From: Ornithomonoglobus_A sp045649025
Lineage (GTDB): Bacteria > Bacillota > Clostridia > UBA1381
DNA length: 45,880 nt
Direction: 5' to 3'
Assembly (NCBI GenBank): GCA_045649025.1
Contig: JAZRPB010000031.1
Location: 1-45,880, forward strand
Positions 1-7,936 of this stretch are shown here, piece by piece. The notes under the pieces were generated by a model. It made no database searches, was not told the DNA's origin, and worked only from the letters and a program-made list of their open reading frames with translations. The translations under genes and the position numbers were made by a program. Position 1 is the stretch's first letter. Every line of letters begins with the position of its first letter.

Positions 1-666
1 TGTAATCATACCGCCTGTCCCCTGCCCCGACACTGAACCGCTTGCAAGTTCTCTCACTTCATTTATATCTGATACGAGTGGTAACAGCTTGGCATTTTTA
101 TTTTTATGCGGGTCTTGCGAATATAATCCGTCTATATCTGAAAATAAAATCAATAAATCAGCATCAACAAGCTCTGCAACCATTGCAGAAAGAGTATCGT
201 TATCGCCAATTTCTATTTCATCAAAGGACACAGTATCATTTTCATTCACAATAGGAATTATACCCATATCCAAAAGAGCTGTAAATGTGTTTTGTATATT
301 TCTTTTTCTTCGTGGTACAGCTACATCGTCTCTTGTTACAAGAATTTGTGCAACAGTGTTGTTGTATTCGGAGAACATTTTATCGTATAAATACATAAGC
401 TCACATTGACCCACTGCGGCAATTGCTTGCTTTTGACGTGTATCTTCGGGCTTTTTTTCAAGACCAAGTTTTCCAACTGCAACACCGATTGCTCCCGATG
501 TAACAAGTATTATTTCCTTGCCCTGATTTCTCAAGTCGCTTAAAATCATAGCCATAGTATCTATTCTTTTTAGGTTCATTTTTCCTGTATCATATGTAAG
601 AGTAGATGTTCCCACCTTAATAACAATTCTATGTGCATTTGATACATCCTTTAATATACTATCCAT
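1..666 (-). CDS. proB: Glutamate 5-kinase, partial (C-terminus beyond window)
   Basis: ProB phosphorylates the gamma-carboxylate of glutamate, the first step of proline synthesis in the cytoplasm. The minus strand is open from the ATG at 666 to the left edge, giving 222 codons. Visible family motifs are the amino-acid-kinase start IVIKVGTSTLTYDTGKM, LVTSGAIGVAVGKLGL at about residues 54-69, IIPIVNENDTVS, and the nucleotide-site segment DADLLILFSDIDGLY, with SGQGTGGMIT at the edge. The missing part is the end of the kinase domain and, if present, the PUA domain. The start is set by GGAGG seven bases upstream of ATG. It lies 17 bases after the small membrane protein gene and is the last visible member of the nadK-argR-recN transcription unit. 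Placing a proline gene behind argR in one operon is suggestive but does not prove ArgR control. Confidence 0.93.
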   Translation of the reverse strand, partial: MDSILKDVSNAHRIVIKVGTSTLTYDTGKMNLKRIDTMAMILSDLRNQGKEIILVTSGAIGVAVGKLGLEKKPEDTRQKQAIAAVGQCELMYLYDKMFSEYNNTVAQILVTRDDVAVPRRKRNIQNTFTALLDMGIIPIVNENDTVSFDEIEIGDNDTLSAMVAELVDADLLILFSDIDGLYSQDPHKNKNAKLLPLVSDINEVRELASGSVSGQGTGGMIT

Positions 667-683
667 TTTGTTCCTCCATATAA

Positions 684-1103
684 TTACTTATAACAAAGTT
701 TGCAAGGCTCTTTACCGATTTCTTTTGCTTGATTAAGTGTTATCTCTTCTCCGTCTTCCTTTAAAACACCACAATCCTGTTTATGATATTTCTTACCTGA
801 TTTCGTTATCCAGACACATTCAGAAATATTGTTGCTGTATTCTTCAGTTTTACCATTATCATCACCCGATTTTTTAACATTATCGATCTCATTAACAGGA
901 TTTTCAAGAGCATCGATGCGTTGCTCCAATTCGGTGACTTTTTGTGATAATAAATCATTATATAATAGCAGGCTATTGTATTCACTCCTTTTTATTCCTG
1001 TAAACGAATAAACGCAAAATCCTGCAATAAATGCTATAATTGCAAGTATAACAACTATAAATTTACTTTTTGTATGTTTTCTTTTGTTGTAATCGTTGTA
1101 CAT
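684..1103 (-). CDS. Small membrane-anchored protein with coiled coil and C-terminal Cys/His tail
   Basis: 139 residues; no known function recognised. Order seen: a basic cytoplasmic start with many Lys/Arg, one transmembrane helix at about residues 15-34, a short coiled-coil-like stretch (LLSQKVTELEQRIDALE), an acidic Asn/Asp/Glu linker, then a tail GKKYHKQDCGVL followed 20 residues later by PCKLC. The H-x3-C...C-x2-C spacing looks like a small metal-binding knuckle of the kind appended to secreted nucleases and ComEC-like proteins. The same tail ends the nuclease encoded at 13484-14743. The start is ATG at 1103 behind a GGGAGAGG site. The gene sits 16 bases after recN and 17 bases before proB, so it is cotranscribed with them. 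Metal binding is an inference from the residue pattern. Confidence 0.7.
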   Translation of the reverse strand: MYNDYNKRKHTKSKFIVVILAIIAFIAGFCVYSFTGIKRSEYNSLLLYNDLLSQKVTELEQRIDALENPVNEIDNVKKSGDDNGKTEEYSNNISECVWITKSGKKYHKQDCGVLKEDGEEITLNQAKEIGKEPCKLCYK

Positions 1104-1119
1104 TATACCTCTCCCTATT

Positions 1120-2784
1120 TTATAAGGAATTTAAGAGTAATTCTTTTGCATGATTATATGCAGACTGTGTTATCTCGCCGCCGTCTATTATTCTTGCAAG
1201 CTCCATAACACGTTCCTCTTCATCAAGATATTTTAAACTTGTTGAAGCCATTTCTCCGTCTGTATTCTTTGTTATAAGGTAGTGGTTATCTGCATACGCA
1301 GTAAGCTGCGGTAAATGTGTTATACAAATAACCTGTTTTAATTTTCCGATTTCTTTAAGCTTGTGTGCGATTTTAAGAGCCGCTTCACCCGAAACACCTG
1401 TATCAATTTCATCAAAAATTAATGTATCAACATTATCAGCCGATGCCAGAATAGACTTTATTGCAAGCATTACTCTTGATAATTCACCGCCCGATGCAAT
1501 ACTAACAAGAGGTTTTAGTGGCTCACCCGGATTAGTGCTAATCATAAATTCAACCCTGTCCATTCCATTTTCAAAAAAATCATCAGTTTCTTCAATTGCA
1601 ATAGACATATGTGCCTTATCTATATTAAGCTCGTGTAATGCTTTTTCAATATCTGCAGATAATACATCAGCAGCCTTTTTTCTTGTTTCTCTTAAATCTA
1701 TACCAATATTTTTCAAGTCACTTGTTTTACTTTGTATTTTGGCATTAATTTCTTCGAGTTTTTCATCGCTTGTTATTATATCATCAAGCTCTTTTTGAGC
1801 TTTTTTTGCAAACTCATTTATTTGCTCAATGCTTTCGCCGTACTTTCGTTTCAGCTTTGATATAAGATCAAGCCTTTCTTCAATATCATTTAAAATGTTT
1901 TCATCATATTCTATACCCTTGCCAAAATGTGAAATATCATGAGAAATATCCTCAATTGAATACATTGCCGATGACAAACCCTCATATGCACTCTCCAGGC
2001 TTTTATCATAATCTTTTATACCTTCAAGAGCTTTTAGAGCAACACTTAAGCTATCATATGCAGACGGAAAATCTGTGTTTTCATATAAATTTGCATATGC
2101 TTCATCTATACCTTGCGTGATTTTCTCTGCATTTTCATATATTTGGCGTTGTTCCTTTAAGTCTTCATCTTCATTATTAATTAAAGCTGCGTCAGTAATT
2201 TCTTTTATCTGGTATTCCAATAAGTCAATACGTCTTAATTTTTCCTGTTCATCACATTGCAAGTTGTCTGCACGTTTTTTTAATTCCAATAACTCGTTTC
2301 TATTTTTTACATACTCCTGTAAAAGACTTTTATTATGTGCAAATGCATCAAGAAAATTTATATGTTTTTTTGGTGAAAGTAATGCCTGATTATCGTGTTG
2401 ACCATGAATGTTTATTAAATACGAGGTTAATTCTCTTAACATAGACAACGTAACCATAACACCATTTACCTTTGCAATGCTTTTACCCTCATTATTAACT
2501 TGTCTGGTAATTATTATTTGTTCTTCATCTATTTCAATGAAATTATCCAAAAGAAATTTTTTTGACTCATCATTTGCACTAAAAACAGCTTGAACACCGG
2601 CACTTGTTTTTCCGTATCTTACAAGCTCCTTATTTGTTCTCTCGCCTAAAATCATATTAATTGAATCAATAATTATTGATTTACCGGCTCCTGTTTCACC
2701 TGTAAGAACAGTCATCCCATCACGAAAATCAATATCAATGCTGTCAATTACAGCAACATTTCTTATTGATAGCTTCTCTAACAT
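1120..2784 (-). CDS. recN: DNA repair protein RecN (SMC-like ATPase)
   Basis: RecN is a cytoplasmic SMC-family ATPase that acts early in double-strand-break repair and promotes DNA end tethering for recombination. At 554 residues it is about the usual length. Walker A GETGAGKS is at residues 29-36. A long helical, coiled-coil region occupies the middle. The ABC signature SGGELSRVMLAIKS and Walker B TLIFDEIDTGVSG lie in the C-terminal third, followed by the D-loop and the switch-like ITHLPQLTAYADNH. The ATG at 2784 follows GGAGG, which lies inside the last codons of argR, only 1 base from its stop, so translation is probably coupled. The nadK-argR-recN order is a standard Firmicutes arrangement. 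Confidence 0.97.
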   Translation of the reverse strand: MLEKLSIRNVAVIDSIDIDFRDGMTVLTGETGAGKSIIIDSINMILGERTNKELVRYGKTSAGVQAVFSANDESKKFLLDNFIEIDEEQIIITRQVNNEGKSIAKVNGVMVTLSMLRELTSYLINIHGQHDNQALLSPKKHINFLDAFAHNKSLLQEYVKNRNELLELKKRADNLQCDEQEKLRRIDLLEYQIKEITDAALINNEDEDLKEQRQIYENAEKITQGIDEAYANLYENTDFPSAYDSLSVALKALEGIKDYDKSLESAYEGLSSAMYSIEDISHDISHFGKGIEYDENILNDIEERLDLISKLKRKYGESIEQINEFAKKAQKELDDIITSDEKLEEINAKIQSKTSDLKNIGIDLRETRKKAADVLSADIEKALHELNIDKAHMSIAIEETDDFFENGMDRVEFMISTNPGEPLKPLVSIASGGELSRVMLAIKSILASADNVDTLIFDEIDTGVSGEAALKIAHKLKEIGKLKQVICITHLPQLTAYADNHYLITKNTDGEMASTSLKYLDEEERVMELARIIDGGEITQSAYNHAKELLLNSL

Positions 2785-2785
2785 A

Positions 2786-3253
2786 TTAATCCTCCGAACT
2801 TACTGACGGACATTTAAAAAATCGTCTTAAATTTTCTGTTAAAGCATTTGCTTCTTCAATTCCATGAGCGATAATGAGTAATACATCATCGCCTGCAATT
2901 GAACCCAAAAAGTCGCCCTTCATAGTATTATCAAGCGACGCACCAACAGCCGATGCCATTCCCGGATATGTTTTTATAACAACAGTATGAAGTGCACAGT
3001 CAATTTCTAAAACAGTATCAGATATTGATTTAATATTTCTCTCAACACCAACACGCTGATGCGAAGCCTCTGCATAAACTGTTCCGGCTTCAGACGGAAC
3101 TTTAATAATACCAAGTTCCTTTATATCTCTTGATACAGTTGCCTGTGTAACATTAAAACCGCTTTCCTTTAGCTTTTTAATTAACTGCTCGTGTGTTCTT
3201 AACTGATTATCCTTAATAATTTTTAAAAGAGCCGCTTGTCTTTTATATTTCAT
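2786..3253 (-). CDS. argR: Arginine repressor ArgR/AhrC
   Basis: ArgR is a hexameric arginine-responsive DNA-binding regulator that represses arginine synthesis and often activates catabolism. The 155-residue length is normal. The N-terminal winged helix contains the recognition segment VTQATVSRDIKELGI at about residues 36-50. The C-terminal oligomerisation and arginine-binding domain contains LDNTMKGDFLGSIAGDDVLLI, with the conserved GDD pair that contacts arginine. The start ATG at 3253 follows TAAGGAGG. It lies 23 bases after nadK and directly before recN. In many Firmicutes argR sits in this same cluster even though recN and nadK are not arginine genes. Confidence 0.96.
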   Translation of the reverse strand: MKYKRQAALLKIIKDNQLRTHEQLIKKLKESGFNVTQATVSRDIKELGIIKVPSEAGTVYAEASHQRVGVERNIKSISDTVLEIDCALHTVVIKTYPGMASAVGASLDNTMKGDFLGSIAGDDVLLIIAHGIEEANALTENLRRFFKCPSVSSED

Positions 3254-3276
3254 ATATAATCCTCCTTAGGTATGTA

Positions 3277-4119
3277 TTACGGAAGCTTATGCAGTAATGC
3301 ATCAAAGAATGAAAAATTATTTACTTTTATTATCTTAAATTCATATTTTGATTTTGTTATTATTATTTCATCACCAACATCAAGTGTTTCTTGTACATCA
3401 CCATCAAATGCAACAACCGCATAATTATCACGATACTCTTCATTTAAACGAATCACAATTTTCTTTTCTGCAGGCAAAACAGCACTTCTTACACTTAACA
3501 TATGCGGACAAATAGGCGTTGCTATATATAACTGCATATTAGGATCAACAACAGGACCTCCTGCAGAGATTGAATAGCCTGTTGAGCCTGTGGGAGTTGC
3601 AATAATAAGTCCATCTGCAATATATTTATTTACAAGCTCATCATCTGCATATAGCTCAACATTTATAAGCTTCGATTGTGTGTTTTTGGAAACAACAATA
3701 TCATTTAAGGCATGAAAACTTTGTTTTTTATCCTTCTTAACAATTTGTGTCTTAATAAGCATTCTCGATTCAATCTTATAGTCGTCATTTAATACTGCAT
3801 CAATAGCATCTTCAATATTATCAGGTTCAGCCTCTGTCATAAATCCTATTCTACCAAGATTAACACCAAGCACGGGAATGTCATTTTTGGCACACATTGT
3901 TGCAATTTGTAGTATTGTGCCATCTCCGCCAAGAACAATCATTAAGTCTACATATTCAAATAACTGCTCATACTTAACATAATTAACTTCAAAACCAAGG
4001 TCGCTGTACGCTTCATCTATGTAAATCTGTGCCCTACCTTTTAATATATTTATAACTCTTTTTGTGTTTACAAACTCATTGTCCTTTAAACTGTTAAAAA
4101 CAATCGCTATTTTTTTCAA
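3277..4119 (-). CDS. nadK: NAD kinase
   Basis: NadK (PpnK) makes NADP from NAD and ATP in the cytoplasm. It has 280 residues. The kinase signature LGGDGT is at residues 63-68, NLGRIGFMTEAEPD lies in the loop after it, and ATPTGSTGYSISAGGPVV is the conserved substrate-site segment, followed by AFDGDVQ near the C-terminus. The start is a TTG at 4119 read as Met, chosen because GAGGTGA lies seven bases upstream and the protein begins with the typical KKIAIVFNS strand. It is the first gene of the nadK-argR-recN operon and has a candidate promoter at 4165-4193. Confidence 0.96.
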   Translation of the reverse strand: MKKIAIVFNSLKDNEFVNTKRVINILKGRAQIYIDEAYSDLGFEVNYVKYEQLFEYVDLMIVLGGDGTILQIATMCAKNDIPVLGVNLGRIGFMTEAEPDNIEDAIDAVLNDDYKIESRMLIKTQIVKKDKKQSFHALNDIVVSKNTQSKLINVELYADDELVNKYIADGLIIATPTGSTGYSISAGGPVVDPNMQLYIATPICPHMLSVRSAVLPAEKKIVIRLNEEYRDNYAVVAFDGDVQETLDVGDEIIITKSKYEFKIIKVNNFSFFDALLHKLP

Positions 4120-4164
4120 AAGGAAATCACCTCTTTTTACAAAAAATGTTTATTTATTCATTAT

Positions 4165-4193
4165 ATTATACACCATTTTAACGTAATTTGCAA
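4165..4193 (-). promoter_or_regulatory. Sigma-A-type promoter for nadK-argR-recN operon
   Basis: On the minus strand TTGCAA (4193-4188) and TATAAT (4170-4165) are separated by exactly 17 bases, placing transcription start near 4158, about 40 bases before the nadK TTG. Confidence 0.65.
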
Positions 4194-4233
4194 TAGTTAA
4201 ATTAAATTGTTTATAAGTAAAAATCCTAATTAG

Positions 4234-4262
4234 TTGACTTTTTATTTAAAATATGCTATAAT
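4234..4262 (+). promoter_or_regulatory. Distal ftsZ promoter
   Basis: TTGACT (4234-4239), a 17-base spacer and a perfect TATAAT (4257-4262). The start would be near 4269, about 257 bases ahead of ftsZ. Confidence 0.65.
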
Positions 4263-4433
4263 AACAAAAGTATATTGTTTTAAATCTTTTTTGAATTTTT
4301 ATACAAGTAATCTAATGTCGTATTTTGTTTATTTATAGATATAATATGGCATTAATTATATATTTTTGTATATTTTAACCAAAAAAAGTTTAAAAATCAC
4401 TCGTTTTTTTTAAAAATAATTTTCTAAAAACTA

Positions 4434-4462
4434 TTGAATTACTTTTAAAAAAATAGTAAAAT
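4434..4462 (+). promoter_or_regulatory. Proximal ftsZ promoter
   Basis: TTGAAT (4434-4439), a 17-base spacer and TAAAAT (4457-4462), about 57 bases before the ftsZ ATG. It is weaker by consensus than the distal promoter. Confidence 0.55.
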
Positions 4463-4525
4463 GGATGTATATAGTATTAATATACCTTAATTTAGCAAAG
4501 TCAAACCACGAAGGAGGATATATAA

Positions 4526-5683
4526 ATGAGCGTTATGCCTATTGATTTAGAAGAAAACAACGTTTTGGAAGGTGCCAGAATTAAAGTTGTTGGTATTGGC
4601 GGCGGCGGAAACAATGCCGTAGACAGAATGATTGAAGCTGGTGTTACCAAAGCAGAGTTTATTTGTGTTAATACAGATGCACAACAGCTTTCTAATGTAA
4701 AAGCATCAACAGTTTTACAAATTGGTACAAAACTAACAAACGGTCTTGGTGCAGGTGCAAAGCCTGAAATCGGAAGACAAGCAGCAGAAGAAACAAAAGA
4801 CGAAATTAAAAATGTTGTTAAAGACGCAGAAATGGTATTTGTTACAGCCGGTATGGGCGGCGGTACAGGTACAGGTGCAGCTCCAATAATTGCTGAAGCT
4901 GCAAAGTCTTTGGGAATACTTACAGTTGCAGTTGTAACAAAGCCATTCTTCTTTGAAGGACCTCAAAGAATGAGAAATGCCGAAGAAGGAATTAAGCAGT
5001 TAGCTGAAAGAGTTGATGCTATTGTTACTATCCCCAATGATTTATTACTTAAGATTGCAGATAAAAAGGTTACAATAAATGATTCATTTAAGCTTGCTGA
5101 TGATGTTCTTCGTCAAGGTGTTCAAGGTATAATTGAAGTAATCACTCAAAAAGGTATTATGAACTGTGACTTTGCAGACGTTAGAACAATTATGAAAGAC
5201 AGCGGTGTGGCTCATATGGGTATCGGTATTGGCAAGGGCGAAACTGCAGCTCAAGACGCAGTTCGTGCAGCAATTGAAAGTCCATTACTTGAAACAAACA
5301 TTGCAGGTGCTACAAATGTACTTCTAAACATCACAGGCGGCAGCGAATTTTCACTTGTTGATATGGGTGAAGTATCGGGCATTGTTCGTGATATGGTTTC
5401 TGAAGAAGCTAACATAATTGTTGGTACTGCTGTTGATGATAACCTTAAGGATGAAATTAAAGTAACATTAATTGCAACAGGATTAAACGGCGATTCAAGA
5501 AGAAACGGTGAATTTAAGAGAAATGTTCCAAAGTTTAATTCATCAGCTTCTTCAAGCGACAGAACATCTGTTAAGAGAAATGTTCCATCATTTTCATCAT
5601 CAAACGATGACGATGCAATATTCACAAGAAAGTTAAAGCCAGGAATGAGCAACATCGACGTTCCATCATTCTTTAAAAACTAA
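4526..5683 (+). CDS. ftsZ: Cell division protein FtsZ
   Basis: FtsZ is the tubulin-like GTPase that forms the cytokinetic ring at midcell. The protein has 385 residues. The N-terminal GTPase domain shows VGIGGGGNNAVDRM at residues 23-36 and the tubulin signature GMGGGTGTGAAP at 109-120. NDLLLKIADKKVTINDSFK is the T7-loop region. The C-terminal domain is followed by a Ser/Asn/Arg-rich linker and ends in the conserved peptide IDVPSFFKN, which binds FtsA, SepF or ZapA-type partners. The ATG at 4526 is preceded by GAAGGAGG. A near-perfect intrinsic terminator follows 16 bases after the stop. No ftsA or sepF neighbour is present. Confidence 0.99.
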   Translation: MSVMPIDLEENNVLEGARIKVVGIGGGGNNAVDRMIEAGVTKAEFICVNTDAQQLSNVKASTVLQIGTKLTNGLGAGAKPEIGRQAAEETKDEIKNVVKDAEMVFVTAGMGGGTGTGAAPIIAEAAKSLGILTVAVVTKPFFFEGPQRMRNAEEGIKQLAERVDAIVTIPNDLLLKIADKKVTINDSFKLADDVLRQGVQGIIEVITQKGIMNCDFADVRTIMKDSGVAHMGIGIGKGETAAQDAVRAAIESPLLETNIAGATNVLLNITGGSEFSLVDMGEVSGIVRDMVSEEANIIVGTAVDDNLKDEIKVTLIATGLNGDSRRNGEFKRNVPKFNSSASSSDRTSVKRNVPSFSSSNDDDAIFTRKLKPGMSNIDVPSFFKN

Positions 5684-5699
5684 TATTTGAATTTTTACA

Positions 5700-5733
5700 G
5701 GCTGTTGCAAAGCTTTGCAACAGCCTCTTTTTT
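5700..5733 (+). terminator. Intrinsic terminator of ftsZ
   Basis: A 26-base perfect palindrome at 5700-5725 (arm GGCTGTTGCAAAG) is followed by TCTTTTTT. It lies between ftsZ and the real start of the next gene. Confidence 0.9.
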
Positions 5734-5761
5734 AGAATATATACAGAAAAGAGGAAAATAT

Positions 5762-6769
5762 ATGATTATTTCAATAAAAAAAGCGGTTTTACATATTTTA
5801 GATGCAAATTCAGGCATAACTGTGTATTCCGATAATGAGCTTGACGTATCTGATGGTATGATTAATGCTTTTTTGTCTAAACATATAGACAGACTATTAG
5901 AAGAATGTTGTTTACGCAGCGGTGAATTTAAAGATAACAGCGGTTTTCTGTATAGACTGCGTGAATATTTTAGTGATAGCAATTTTGTTACATTTTCACA
6001 ATTTGTTGCACACAGAATATATGACGGAATTTCAAATGCATCTGAAACAGAATCGTGCGATGTGGTTGTGTGTGATTGTATTGTAAATGATCAACCTATT
6101 ATTGCAATACTAAAATTTGATAACAAAACAGGATTTACACATCAGGTCATACAAGACAATGGAAAAATTAAAAACTCACTAATAAATCACTATGCTATCT
6201 TGCCTATGCCCACTCAACGCCTTAGTGAATGTGCTTTTGTGTATACCGACACACTTGAAATTAAATACGCCGGCAAAAAACGCGTTATTGACGGTGAAAA
6301 GACAGATCTTATAGCCGACGTTCTGTTAGAGGGTATATTCGACCTGTCAGCACGCGAAGCAATTAATAAGGTAAAAAAAATAGCAAAGAGTGTAACAGAA
6401 GCTAATGGCGGCGACTCAATTGAAACAAATGCAAAAATCAAGCAATATATTGTTGATAACATTGAAGATAATAACTTTGAATATGTTGACACAAAGAAGA
6501 TTGCTGAAAATATATTTGACGGAAAACCGGTTATGAAGCAGGAGTTTGTTGAAAAGCTCGAAAAAGAGGAGATCCCTGAAAAAGTTGAAGTTACAAGCTA
6601 CGTAACAAAGAAGATGACCTCTAATGTTAAAATAGTTACAGATACAGGAATAGAAATATCCTTCCCTGCCGAATATTACAGAGATAATGACCATATCGAG
6701 ATAATAAATAACGATGATGGTACAATTTCAATACAAATAAATAATGTTGCCGAAATAATTAATAAATAA
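5762..6769 (+). CDS. Nucleoid-associated protein, NA37/YejK family
   Basis: 335 residues. The beginning (MIISIKKAVLHILDANSGI, then VYSDNELDVSD) and the segment YAILPMPTQRLSECAFVYTD match the pattern of the NA37 (YejK-like) nucleoid-associated family, cytoplasmic proteins that bind DNA but whose role is poorly defined. The reading frame is open further upstream to 5687, but that would place coding sequence across the ftsZ terminator. The ATG at 5762 has AGAGGAAA ahead of it and begins with the family's typical strand, so it is chosen. No promoter is obvious between the terminator and this start, so expression may depend on read-through. It has low similarity to characterised members, so the family call is from pattern recognition. 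Confidence 0.75.
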   Translation: MIISIKKAVLHILDANSGITVYSDNELDVSDGMINAFLSKHIDRLLEECCLRSGEFKDNSGFLYRLREYFSDSNFVTFSQFVAHRIYDGISNASETESCDVVVCDCIVNDQPIIAILKFDNKTGFTHQVIQDNGKIKNSLINHYAILPMPTQRLSECAFVYTDTLEIKYAGKKRVIDGEKTDLIADVLLEGIFDLSAREAINKVKKIAKSVTEANGGDSIETNAKIKQYIVDNIEDNNFEYVDTKKIAENIFDGKPVMKQEFVEKLEKEEIPEKVEVTSYVTKKMTSNVKIVTDTGIEISFPAEYYRDNDHIEIINNDDGTISIQINNVAEIINK

Positions 6770-6798
6770 ATTTTAACCAAATTAACAGTTGTTGCATA

Positions 6799-6841
6799 TT
6801 CTATATCAAGCGTAAGCACTATAATGCTTTCCAATATAGAA
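6799..6841 (+). other. Possible hairpin just ahead of the cysteine-rich gene
   Basis: TTCTATAT (6799-6806) pairs with ATATAGAA (6834-6841), and inside it AAGC (6808-6811) pairs with GCTT (6826-6829). The 3' arm overlaps the start of the ribosome binding site AGAAAGGAG, so it could affect translation. There is no T run, so it is not a terminator. Confidence 0.35.
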
Positions 6842-6854
6842 AGGAGTTTTTGAT

Positions 6855-7712
6855 ATGGAAAAATGTAACGACAAAAACAACTGTTGCGGAACAAACTTCC
6901 GTGAAGCCGTTTGCATACATACAGACAAAGTATACGATAGCTGCCGTGATAAAGACTGTCTTGAGAATATAAGAGTATATCTTACGGCGTGTGGTCAGGA
7001 GGTTATAGACAGAGCAATAAATGTTAAGTGCACAAAATCGGAAATTATATGGGTATTTTCGGATATTGAGCCTGTGCCATTTAACAGAGGCTTTTACTCG
7101 GTTGATTTAAAGTATTTCTTTAAAATTACCCTTGCTGTATTTACTGGTGTTGGCACACCAACAACCGTTGAAGGTCTTGCTACCTTTAACAAGAAAGTAA
7201 TTCTCTTTGGTTCAGAAGGCAATGCAAAGGTGTTTGAGTCAAAGTTTAAGCAGGATGCATTTGATGCTCAATTATGGAAAAAGACAAATATGCCAAAAGC
7301 TGTTGTTGAGGTTGTTGATCCTATCAGCTTGGGTGCAAAATTAGTTGACGTAAGAAGCTGCTCAAATAATTGCTGTTGTGATGACGATTTTGATATTGCA
7401 TCTGTTCCCGAATCAATTTGCAGAGTATTTAACGATAGTCTTGCAATTGGCGGAGAAGCAAAAAGAGTATTTGTGTCCCTTGGTATTTTCTCAATTATTA
7501 AGCTTGAAAGAAAAGTACAGTTGCTTATCCCCTCTTATGATTTCTGTATTCCGCAAAAAGAGTGCGTAGGTGCAACAGACGATAATCCTTGTGATTTGTT
7601 TGAGAGAATAGATTTCCCGGTTGACGAATTTTTCCCGCCTGAAAGATGTGAATTTCTAGAGTGCGGTCAGGATGACCCTTCTGTTCCAAGCGATAATAAC
7701 TGCGGTTGCTAA
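6855..7712 (+). CDS. Cysteine-rich conserved protein of unknown function
   Basis: 285 residues with 20 cysteines, concentrated at the N-terminus (NNCCG, AVC, YDSC, KDC), in a central CSNNCCCDDDF cluster and at the C-terminus (ERC, LEC, NNCGC). I recognise the pattern as a protein recurrent in Clostridia, with NFREAVCI, then PVPFNRGFYSVDL, then LFGSEG, but I know no assigned function. There is no signal peptide or membrane helix. The core between the Cys clusters looks like two related beta-rich halves: the FKITLAVFTG region, and the VFVSLGIFSIIKLERKVQ region with IPSYDFCIPQ. The start ATG at 6855 follows AGAAAGGAG. An intrinsic terminator follows, so it forms its own unit or ends the ftsZ-side unit. 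A spore-coat or structural role is a guess. Confidence 0.75.
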   Translation: MEKCNDKNNCCGTNFREAVCIHTDKVYDSCRDKDCLENIRVYLTACGQEVIDRAINVKCTKSEIIWVFSDIEPVPFNRGFYSVDLKYFFKITLAVFTGVGTPTTVEGLATFNKKVILFGSEGNAKVFESKFKQDAFDAQLWKKTNMPKAVVEVVDPISLGAKLVDVRSCSNNCCCDDDFDIASVPESICRVFNDSLAIGGEAKRVFVSLGIFSIIKLERKVQLLIPSYDFCIPQKECVGATDDNPCDLFERIDFPVDEFFPPERCEFLECGQDDPSVPSDNNCGC

Positions 7713-7718
7713 AAACCA

Positions 7719-7746
7719 AAATACGGCTATATAGCCGTATTTTTTT
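7719..7746 (+). terminator. Intrinsic terminator after the cysteine-rich gene
   Basis: Perfect 20-base palindrome at 7721-7740 (arm ATACGGCTAT) followed by a run of six T after the closing T, six bases after the stop codon. Confidence 0.85.
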
Positions 7747-7827
7747 GTAATAATAAATATAAAAATAACAATATTTTATAAAAGATTTGACAAAATAAAA
7801 GAAAATATGTTTTTTAATAAAAAAATA

Positions 7828-7856
7828 TTGAAAAAATGCATAATACGTGATATTAT
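7828..7856 (+). promoter_or_regulatory. Promoter of guaA-type gene
   Basis: TTGAAA (7828-7833), a 17-base spacer and TATTAT (7851-7856). The leader to the ATG at 7937 is about 75 bases and shows no purine-riboswitch fold. Confidence 0.6.
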
Positions 7857-7936
7857 ATTTAGTAGATATTTAAATATGTATTTGGTTTTTTAGCCAATTT
7901 GTATTATATAAGCAACGAAAGGAATGATTATTAATT

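Larger units (their letters stand above)
4120..4525. other. Divergent non-coding region between nadK and ftsZ
   Basis: This 406-base, very AT-rich region separates divergently transcribed nadK and ftsZ. It holds one candidate minus-strand promoter for nadK and two candidate plus-strand promoters for ftsZ, listed separately. No open reading frame with a ribosome binding site and no clear intrinsic terminator is seen between the two ftsZ promoters. A transcript from the distal promoter would carry a leader of about 260 bases. Confidence 0.7.

Noticed and set aside
42..409. Small plus-strand frames at the left edge
   Set aside because: They lie opposite proB, which has a full set of family motifs; no ribosome binding sites.
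4147..4161. Possible ARG box (TGAATAAATA) near the nadK start site
   Set aside because: Only one half-site is convincing and the second half lacks ATTCA, so ArgR autoregulation is not claimed.
5687..5761. N-terminal extension of the NA37-type protein
   Set aside because: It would code across the ftsZ terminator hairpin, has no ribosome binding site, and adds residues foreign to the family.
7857..7936. Purine riboswitch in front of the guaA-type gene
   Set aside because: The leader is about 75 bases and lacks the conserved three-way junction and loop sequences.
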